A DNA stretch of 12,510 nucleotides from NCBI GenBank assembly GCA_945890905.1, contig CAMDDI010000087.1, positions 1 to 12,510 on the forward strand, written 5' to 3'. The translations under genes and the position numbers were made by a program. The stretch comes from Bacteriovorax stolpii. Lineage in GTDB: Bacteria; Bdellovibrionota; Bacteriovoracia; Bacteriovoracales; Bacteriovoracaceae. Below, in pieces: positions 7,102-12,510 of the stretch; the first letter of the stretch is position 1; each line of letters begins with the position of its first letter. Under the pieces are notes generated by a model, which saw only the letters and a program-made list of their open reading frames with translations, was not told where the DNA came from and did no database searches.

Positions 7102-8237
7102 TGAGTAAGGATAAAAAAGATCTCACGCGTATTGAAGACCTGGACTCTTATGTTCATGAACTCAATGAGCTTGATGAAGAATCAGCTGAGATCTCTGGAC
7201 TCCAAGAAGATGAGGGCGAAAACATCGAGCCCTTCGGCGGTGATGATTTAGCTTTTGGAACTGAAGAAGCACCTTTTGAACTTCCCACTTCTGATGATGA
7301 GATCATTAATGATGATGTGGCCTTTGACGGAGGTGACTTCGCTCTTTCAGAAGAAATACCTGAAACTCCTGCTAGTAGCGAGTTTCAAGGTCTTGTAGAA
7401 GAAACTTTTACAGCTCTTACAGCTGCAGATGAAATCAAAGCTGATCCTACCCTAGATTATAAGACTGAGTTTATACCTGAGCCTGAAGTTGCTCCTTATG
7501 CGCCTTCAAGTGATTTTACTGAACCTGAAAAATTTGAAGATCTCAAAAAATTTGCCGAGAATACGAGCTTCACTGGCATGAGTGCTGAAGGCAATCCTTC
7601 TTTTAGCGTACTCATTAAAAACGTGCGCTTTATTGAAGACGTCAATGACATCATCACTATGCTCAAAGAACTCACTCTTCTCACGGATCCAGAAGATCAG
7701 GTGAAATCAAGACTCATGAGAGGAAATCTTTTGGTTCCTCGAATATCTGAATATGCGGCCATTTTTCTTGCCCATAAGCTTCGTCGTTTTGATATTGATA
7801 TCCAAATTGGTCTCTCTGATGAAATTCATCCACCTAAGCATCTTGAAAATCCTGAAGTGGGAATGGTTTCAAAGCATAATCTTTATCAAAACCAGAATCA
7901 TCACTTCCATTTTGATGATCCAAAGCTTGAAATCTCTCAGATTATTGTGGCCGCGACTCCTTCTTTGGAAGGTTACCAAGTTATCCGCTATCTGGGTGTG
8001 GCCTCAGAACATAAAATGCTTGAAGGTCATCTAGTGGAAGATGAAAGTTCTGATGAAATTCCACGTCACTATCAAGAGCTGGCCCAAAAGCTCAAAGCCC
8101 ACGCTTTGAAGGCCAATTCAAATGCAGTTGTGGGACTAAATTATCAACTCACTCCCTTGCCTTCTGAATACGGTATTTCTGGGCATAAATATCGCCTGAG
8201 TTGCACAGGTAATCTTGTTTGGGTTAATAAACTATGA
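7101..8237 (+). CDS. Unknown protein: acidic N-terminal region plus C-terminal YbjQ-like domain
   Basis: 378 residues, no signal peptide or membrane segment, so probably cytoplasmic. Residues 1-165 are very acidic, low in complexity and probably disordered. Residues 167-240 look like a compact alpha/beta domain (FSVLIKNVRFIEDVNDII, then RGNLLVPRISEYAAIFLAHK). Its layout recalls small ClpS/L7-L12-like modules, but this is only a pattern impression. Residues 280-376 resemble the YbjQ/UPF0145 family, usually about 107-residue stand-alone pentameric proteins annotated as putative heavy-metal binding. The supporting segments are ATPSLEGYQVIRYLGVAS, a helix YQELAQKLKAHALKANSNAVVG, and a closing CTGNLVWV. 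The family's usual glycine-rich GGRS loop is replaced by DESSDEIP. ATG 7101 overlaps the secA stop by one base, with GGAG four bases upstream; TTG 7086 would overlap further and is less likely. It ends by overlapping glpD by 4 nt. Function unknown. Confidence 0.85.
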   Translation: MSKDKKDLTRIEDLDSYVHELNELDEESAEISGLQEDEGENIEPFGGDDLAFGTEEAPFELPTSDDEIINDDVAFDGGDFALSEEIPETPASSEFQGLVEETFTALTAADEIKADPTLDYKTEFIPEPEVAPYAPSSDFTEPEKFEDLKKFAENTSFTGMSAEGNPSFSVLIKNVRFIEDVNDIITMLKELTLLTDPEDQVKSRLMRGNLLVPRISEYAAIFLAHKLRRFDIDIQIGLSDEIHPPKHLENPEVGMVSKHNLYQNQNHHFHFDDPKLEISQIIVAATPSLEGYQVIRYLGVASEHKMLEGHLVEDESSDEIPRHYQELAQKLKAHALKANSNAVVGLNYQLTPLPSEYGISGHKYRLSCTGNLVWVNKL

Positions 8238-9607
8238 ATCATTTTGACGTAGTGGTTGTTGGCGGTGGAATTAATGGCTGTGGATTGCTTCGTGATCTCG
8301 CATTAAATGGGGCGAAAACTCTCCTCATTGAAAAAGGTGATTTCTCCTCACAAACTTCCCAAGGATCATCCAAAATGCTCCATGGGGGAATCCGCTATTT
8401 GGAAAATTTTGATTTCGGTTTAGTTCAAGAAGCCTTAGAAGAAAAAAATCTTTGGCTCAAACTCACTCCGCATCTTTGTTTTGAGCGCGACTTTTATCTT
8501 CCACTTTACCGCTATTCTAAATACGCGCCTTGGATGCTTAATTTAGGATTATTTACTTATGATTTTCTCTCCCATTTTCAAAATCGCCCTTTTGGAATGC
8601 TTAATCAGGAAGAGACTCTGGAAAAAATTCCTTCTCTTGATCCTAACGGTCTTAAAGGTGCAGGGAAATATTTTGATGGCATCGTAGATGATGCCAAACT
8701 TTCTCTTGAGTGCCTCTATGATGCCTTACTTGAACCCCATGCAAGTGCTCTGAGTTACCACGAAGTTACAAAAACTGAGCGCGTGAGTGACGGATATCTT
8801 GTGACTTATGAATCCCGAAAATCAAAGGCCACAGTAACTGTACATACTAAGTTTCTTGTTTTCACCACGGGACCCTTCACAGATATTCTCCTACCAAAAT
8901 TAGGAGTGCCTTGGTCTTCGCAACTTCTACCCAGTAAAGGAATTCATCTTTGGCTAAAAGAAGGGGCCATCAAGGCCAAAGGTTCAGTAGTTCTCACTAC
9001 AAAAGATAACCGTGTGGTCTTTGTTATTCCTCAACGTGGATCAATTCTTGTAGGAACAACTGAAACTCCTGTGGATCAAGATATATTTGATATCAAGGCC
9101 ACTCAAACTGAAGTGGATTATCTCTTAGGTGTTCTCAATCAATACTTCCCCTATGCTGGTCTTACTCAAGATTCGATCATCTCCACGTTTGCAGCAGTGA
9201 GACCTCTGGTACGTGAAGATGGCAATGCAGAATCTCGTGGTAAAACGAGTCGCTTTCATAAAATTTATCGTCCCGACTCTCACACCTATGTCATCTTAGG
9301 TGGAAAATACACGACCTTCCGTAGAATGAATCAAGAACTTGCCTCTGAAATTGTTCCGCGCCTAGGAAGGCCTTACTACCCAAATTTAACTCTTGAGCCT
9401 TTGCGACAAACTTCCCTCATGCCGACTTTTGGAAAGAAGCCCGCTTTGACCTTAGAGTTACTGCATAAAATTATTGCAACAGAATATGTCACAACAATCG
9501 AAGATTTAGTTCATCGCCGATTATCAATTTTAGATAATATCAAAGATCTCAAAGATGTAATGGGAGTTCCCATGGAAGATGTCAAAGGCCTGCTTCAGAA
9601 CCGGTAA
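8234..9607 (+). CDS. glpD: FAD-dependent glycerol-3-phosphate dehydrogenase (GlpD type)
   Basis: 457 residues. It oxidises sn-glycerol-3-phosphate to dihydroxyacetone phosphate and passes electrons to quinones at the inner membrane. The N-terminal FAD-binding Rossmann motif is VVVGGGINGCG (7-17), followed by LIEKGDFSSQTSQGSSKMLHGG, which carries the GlpD-specific histidine (H50) and the GGIRYLE block (51-57). Further family blocks are TTGPFTD (211-217), VGTTETP (273-279), AAVRPLVRED (320-329, R323) and the second signature GGKYTTFRRM (356-365). The C-terminal cap after residue 385 is short, making the protein about 40 residues smaller than E. coli GlpD. The start overlaps the previous stop (ATGA) and lacks a strong ribosome binding site, so translation is probably coupled. 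No glpK or glpF is adjacent. The 3' end overlaps the convergent gene by 13 nt. A related GlpA-like substrate preference cannot be excluded, but the motifs favour GlpD. Confidence 0.93.
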   Translation: MNHFDVVVVGGGINGCGLLRDLALNGAKTLLIEKGDFSSQTSQGSSKMLHGGIRYLENFDFGLVQEALEEKNLWLKLTPHLCFERDFYLPLYRYSKYAPWMLNLGLFTYDFLSHFQNRPFGMLNQEETLEKIPSLDPNGLKGAGKYFDGIVDDAKLSLECLYDALLEPHASALSYHEVTKTERVSDGYLVTYESRKSKATVTVHTKFLVFTTGPFTDILLPKLGVPWSSQLLPSKGIHLWLKEGAIKAKGSVVLTTKDNRVVFVIPQRGSILVGTTETPVDQDIFDIKATQTEVDYLLGVLNQYFPYAGLTQDSIISTFAAVRPLVREDGNAESRGKTSRFHKIYRPDSHTYVILGGKYTTFRRMNQELASEIVPRLGRPYYPNLTLEPLRQTSLMPTFGKKPALTLELLHKIIATEYVTTIEDLVHRRLSILDNIKDLKDVMGVPMEDVKGLLQNR

Positions 9608-10668
9608 GATAGTCCAAGACTCAAGCGTGGGCCAGCAACTGAACGGTTAAACTCAGAGGTCTGGGGATCGGCTTTGTATTTTTCCTGACGAACATAATAA
9701 TCGGCCAAAATTCTAGCTCCGAATCCTTGGCGGGTGTAGAACTTGTATCCAAATCCTAGAGAAAACCCAGTCGTACTTCCGTTTGCGTTCCAAGAATTTG
9801 AACTCGCTGCAACTCTCTCATCATTTCCACGCTCAAAAGTTGATTTTGCCGTACCTATTGAGGCCCCTAAATGAAAATAAGGAATGAAAGTGTTGATGGT
9901 ACTCGGTAAACTTCCCGGATGCCAGTTGGTCCCGAATGAAAACTCAGTCACATCGTTGCTAGTTTTTGCCCCGTTATATGCTTGTGCATTTAGACGGTAA
10001 AGATCAATTGCTGCAAATAAACTAAAACGCGAATACCAGTCTCTCTCTCTTTGAGAATAAAGCTCTGCCCCTAAACCAATCTGATGACTTGATTGAGATC
10101 CTGTGTAGGAATCAGCAGTACTTTTAGTAGAAGATGAAAGACCAGAAATATTCAAATGACTGAAGACTTCCATATTCTTTTGGATAATGGTTACCGATTC
10201 AAGTTCTTTGAGATCGGCATCATCTTCGAGAACACTCTCAGCATTTTCAAGATCACGGGCCCCTTCGGCCAGAGGAATACCTAGAGCAGCAGGATCAGTG
10301 GCGACTTTAGTAGGTACATCTTCCTTAACAATGTCCTGAGTTTAATCTTTTGTAATTTTAACTGGTGGGGTAATTTTCAGAGTCATCACGGCGTCATTCA
10401 CTACAAAATCAGCATTCACTAAACGATATACTGACCAGACAGAACGAGTAGGAGAAACTTTCACACACACGGCCCTGGCCACAATTCCTGCAGTCACTAT
10501 AAAACGAGCGTGATCCCCTTCAATGAGGCCATCTTCAGTTCCACGATTCACCATAATGGTTTTACGGGTATCAGTGGCCTTCACAATTCGGACTGTCAGT
10601 TTCTCATCAACTTCAAGAGCGTGAGAGAGAACTGGTAAGAGCATGAGAAAAAGTACGAAGATTTTCAT
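9595..10668 (-). pseudogene. Outer-membrane barrel protein interrupted by one in-frame TAA (10344-10342)
   Basis: A single frame of 357 codons runs from ATG 10668 to TGA 9597, broken only by TAA as codon 109. Codons 1-18 encode a signal peptide (MKIFVLFLMLLPVLSHA, cleavage probably after SHA). Residues 24-100 form a small beta domain with RGTEDGLIEGDHA and ARAVCVKVSPTRSVW. After the TAA the same frame continues for 56 codons (TQDIVKEDVPTKVATDP..., acidic linker) with no ATG, GTG or TTG, then a transmembrane-barrel-like region of about 190 residues ending LGLSYRF, with the C-terminal Phe expected for BamA substrates. Automatic annotation would probably list two genes, 10342-10668 and 9595-10173. 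The second would lack a signal peptide and a ribosome binding site, so two working genes is unlikely. The start has AAGGGG and lies 8 nt after the stop of the intact paralogue. A recent nonsense change, stop readthrough or a sequencing error are the options. Confidence 0.8.
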
Positions 10669-10676
10669 CTTACCCC

Positions 10677-12179
10677 TTAAAAAGAATAGGCAAATCCAAT
10701 GCCCATTTTGCCTTCAACGATACTTGCTTGATCTGGCAGATTTGTCGTTGTCTTAGATTTTCCAAAACGTTCTATTTGTAATGTTTCCATGCTTGCAACA
10801 ATTCGTAAACCAAGGTTATTTTTGAAATTATATTTCATGCCCCCACGAAATCCCGGCAAGCTCAAAACTGTATAGCGACCTTTTTCTCCGAAACCAGGGG
10901 CCACCACATCAGCAAATCCGCTGCGGATATAAGTTCCAAAAAATAAAACAGGAGCTTCCACAATATAAGGTGCATATAGTGGATACCAGTTTGCACCACC
11001 GGCCAGTGAATATTCATCAAGACTGGCGTTTCTGGAGTTGGTCTCAAAAGCATTTTGATTTGAGCGAAAGGCAAAATCAAATGTGAAACGCTCGAGAGTT
11101 TCGTGCTTAATCATTGGGACAAACTCAAATTCTAATTCAGCCGTGTAGCGCCGCTCGCGCTGATAAGCACTATCTTTAGATGTTTGTGGATCTGTGAGAA
11201 AAACTCCATAATCAAAGTAGGTGGTATATCGGTTGGGTTTTGATACCACGTAATCCCGTCGATCTCTTTCTTGAAGAACCGAGACACTCTCTAAAGTTCC
11301 ACGCAATTCTTCATCTGAAAATTCAGTGGACCAGGTCTCCCCTTTTTCTAAGAGAGAGCGGTAAAGCTTCGTTTCGGAAATAGTGGCCTTTTTCTGACTG
11401 GCCAAGAAGTTTTCATATTCAGTAGCAAAGTTACTGCGATTTCGCACAGAGAATTCACTTTTTCTTTGTTCGTCATAAAACTTATCATAGCTAAAATCAG
11501 GATTATTCACTTGATGAAGATAAGCAGTGACAAGTTTTTCAAAACTCGCAAGCCTATGCGCATGCTGAAACTCTTTAGCATAAGGACTCTTATAAAGAGC
11601 ACTTCTATGATTGGCCCCGCCCTGTTTTTCCCAGCCATCAACGTCTACAAGATCTACTTCACTATCCGATCTGCTCTCTTTCTCATGCATCTTGTCGCCT
11701 TCAAGATACTTATGCTTAAGCTTTGAGTTGGGATCTTTATCATCATTCAAAATTTGCTGAGCTGATTTTGCGGGTGAGTTCTTATTTCCTACTACAGTTA
11801 CCCTTCCCATTCGCGGATCACGCCGGCCTTTAAGTAAGACCGACTCAGAGAGAATAAGAAACTTATCATTTTTCACTAATAATTCTGGATCAAAGATTTT
11901 GTAGAGAATCCATACGGAGCTATCAGGATTGGTTTTAACATTGCGAGCACGGGCCACAGGTATTATCCGCAGATCCCGGGATTTGAGATTTCGGATTTCT
12001 TTGACGATGACAGCATATTCTCCACTCTTGAGACCATCATGGGTTCCCAAATTAAACAGAGCGGTCTGACCTGAGCTGGATTGGCCAATGAGGCGCGCCT
12101 CGGAAAATCCCCAAGCGCACAAACTTGTAACTGATAGCATCAATAAGCTAAACAAGGTCTTTAAGAACAATTCATTCAT
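10677..12179 (-). CDS. Secreted outer-membrane protein: GTxDGLxxG domain, charged linker, beta-barrel
   Basis: 500 residues from ATG 12179. A signal peptide (MNELFLKTLFSLLMLSVTSLCAWG) is followed by a beta-rich domain at about 28-120. That domain has LGTHDGLKSGEYAVIV, ARARNVKTNPDSSVWILYK and LVKNDKFLIL, matching the interrupted neighbour block by block. A long charged linker, probably disordered or helical, spans about 120-315 (DDKDPNSKLKHKYLEGDKMHEK). The C-terminal region, about 320-500, has alternating polar/aromatic strands and ends MGIGFAYSF, a normal outer-membrane barrel ending. The cysteine in the signal region does not fit a lipobox because Leu precedes it. ATG 12218 would add 13 residues including several acids before the hydrophobic core, which is unusual for a signal peptide. 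However, ribosome binding sites are poor for both starts (CAGGG abuts 12179). First gene of a two-gene transcript. I do not recognise the family. Confidence 0.75.
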   Translation of the reverse strand: MNELFLKTLFSLLMLSVTSLCAWGFSEARLIGQSSSGQTALFNLGTHDGLKSGEYAVIVKEIRNLKSRDLRIIPVARARNVKTNPDSSVWILYKIFDPELLVKNDKFLILSESVLLKGRRDPRMGRVTVVGNKNSPAKSAQQILNDDKDPNSKLKHKYLEGDKMHEKESRSDSEVDLVDVDGWEKQGGANHRSALYKSPYAKEFQHAHRLASFEKLVTAYLHQVNNPDFSYDKFYDEQRKSEFSVRNRSNFATEYENFLASQKKATISETKLYRSLLEKGETWSTEFSDEELRGTLESVSVLQERDRRDYVVSKPNRYTTYFDYGVFLTDPQTSKDSAYQRERRYTAELEFEFVPMIKHETLERFTFDFAFRSNQNAFETNSRNASLDEYSLAGGANWYPLYAPYIVEAPVLFFGTYIRSGFADVVAPGFGEKGRYTVLSLPGFRGGMKYNFKNNLGLRIVASMETLQIERFGKSKTTTNLPDQASIVEGKMGIGFAYSF

Positions 12180-12190
12180 CCCTGAAAAAA

Positions 12191-12206
12191 TTTGAAGATC
12201 TTCAAA
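12191..12206. promoter_or_regulatory. 16-bp perfect palindrome TTTGAAGATCTTCAAA
   Basis: The two halves are exact reverse complements with no central gap. It lies 11 nt upstream of the preferred start (12179) of the barrel gene, so it would sit in the 5' leader or promoter region. With the longer start it would be codons 5-10. About 0.2 such palindromes would be expected by chance in a window of this length. It is a candidate operator or a leader hairpin; no regulator is identified. Confidence 0.4.
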
Positions 12207-12241
12207 ATATTGTGACATGCGATTAATGGGTTGGAAATACT

Positions 12242-12267
12242 AGATTTACTTGGAATGTCATAAATCT
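12242..12267. repeat. inverted repeat AGATTTA-N12-TAAATCT in the divergent region
   Basis: Seven-base perfect arms lie at 12242-12248 and 12261-12267 with a 12-bp spacer, giving arm centres 19 bp apart, about two helical turns. The right arm ends 18 bp before the -35 of the rightward promoter and lies about 60-90 bp upstream of the leftward gene's start. It is well placed for a dimeric regulator acting on one or both genes. Confidence 0.4.
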
Positions 12268-12285
12268 CACCTTTGGTTTAAGTCC

Positions 12286-12314
12286 TTGATAAACCGTAAT
12301 ATCGGGCCTATAAA
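12286..12314 (+). promoter_or_regulatory. strong sigma70-type promoter for the small right-edge gene
   Basis: TTGATA (12286-12291) and TATAAA (12309-12314) are separated by an optimal 17 bp, each matching the consensus at five of six positions. Predicted transcription start is near 12321. The leader of roughly 20-25 nt contains the Shine-Dalgarno sequence AAAGGA (12331-12336). This is the best promoter in the window. Confidence 0.7.
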
Positions 12315-12343
12315 GAAATGACTCGAAAACAAAGGATCTCTCT

Positions 12344-12510
12344 ATGAAACGTAGACGCGAAAAAATAACTTACAACTATGAGTGCTCTTTGACTCAAGAA
12401 GCATTCGTAACAACTGGTAAAGCACCTAATCCAAAAGATTTGATGTCAGTTAAGGCCTACTACGAAATGCATCCTGATGAAGATGACCGTCCAGCGATTA
12501 TCAAAAAGAA
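12344..12510 (+). CDS. Small basic protein of unknown function, N-terminal 55 codons, runs off right edge
   Basis: The frame is open from ATG 12344 to the end of the window. It begins MKRRREKITYNYECSLTQEA and includes the segment KDLMSVKAYYEMHPDEDDRP. It has a strongly basic start, one cysteine and no hydrophobic segment, so a cytoplasmic, possibly nucleic-acid-associated protein is plausible but not shown. AAAGGA seven bases before the start and the promoter upstream make it a convincing gene despite being incomplete. It is divergent from the barrel genes across a 164-nt gap. I do not recognise a named family. Confidence 0.75.
   Translation, partial: MKRRREKITYNYECSLTQEAFVTTGKAPNPKDLMSVKAYYEMHPDEDDRPAIIKK

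Noticed and set aside
9595..10173. Reading the 192-codon barrel frame as an independent gene
   Set aside because: It would start inside a protein-like frame, without a signal peptide or Shine-Dalgarno sequence, and an outer-membrane barrel cannot be exported that way. The paralogue shows that domain and barrel belong together.
10342..10344. Selenocysteine or pyrrolysine recoding, or programmed frameshift, at the interrupting stop
   Set aside because: The codon is TAA, not TGA or TAG, and the frame is unchanged across it, so neither recoding nor frameshifting is indicated.
12110..12130. Lipoprotein signal in the intact barrel gene (cysteine in TSLCAW)
   Set aside because: Leu at the position before Cys does not fit a lipobox, and the protein ends as an integral barrel.
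1..12510. CRISPR, tRNA, rRNA, insertion sequences, phage genes, toxin-antitoxin or defence islands
   Set aside because: No repeat array, cloverleaf-like gene, transposase or integrase frame or terminal inverted repeats were seen. Nearly all DNA is accounted for by chromosomal genes, and no gap exceeds 300 bases.

Overview
The window carries ordinary chromosomal genes from a Gram-negative bacterium of moderately low GC content (low 40s percent by eye). An outer membrane is implied by two proteins with predicted signal peptides whose beta-barrel-like C-termini end in phenylalanine. The combination of prkA/yeaH, an M23 peptidase directly before secA, and lineage-type small proteins suggests Bdellovibrionota, perhaps Bacteriovorax/Peredibacter-like. 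That placement is an inference from gene content and composition, not a database match. I see no rRNA, tRNA, CRISPR array, insertion sequence, integrase or phage gene.

Layout. (1) Positions 1-2466, minus strand: prkA (AAA+ PrkA protein) followed 9 nt later by the N-terminal part of a yeaH/yhbH (DUF444) gene that runs off the left edge. (2) Positions 2467-2654: divergent regulatory region with a good sigma70-type promoter reading right. (3) Positions 2655-3401, plus strand: a PP2C-type Ser/Thr phosphatase with an intact metal site. (4) Positions 3478-9607, plus strand: a tight cluster of a membrane-anchored LytM/M23 endopeptidase, secA, a 378-residue protein with an acidic N-terminus and a YbjQ-like C-terminal domain, and a glpD-type FAD dehydrogenase. 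The junctions are 15 nt, a 1-nt overlap and a 4-nt overlap, so the cluster is almost certainly one operon with coupled translation. (5) Positions 9595-12179, minus strand: two tandem paralogous outer-membrane proteins. The upstream copy is intact. The downstream copy is one reading frame cut by a single in-frame TAA, and its end overlaps the end of glpD by 13 nt. (6) Positions 12180-12343: a second divergent regulatory region with a 16-bp perfect palindrome, a 7-bp spaced inverted repeat and a near-consensus promoter. (7) From 12344: the start of a small basic protein that continues past the right edge.

How the genes relate. The left part pairs the PrkA/YeaH stress module with a divergent protein phosphatase. 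The centre is a cell-envelope operon: wall hydrolase, preprotein translocase motor, unknown YbjQ-like protein, and a membrane-peripheral respiratory dehydrogenase. The right part holds an apparently undescribed surface-protein family with two copies, one of them damaged.

No large new system is evident. The items most worth a second look are the stop-interrupted barrel paralogue, the architecture of that barrel family, the YbjQ-like fusion in the secA operon, the PP2C/PrkA divergent pair, the operator-like repeats in the right intergenic region, and a marked codon-junction GGCC preference.
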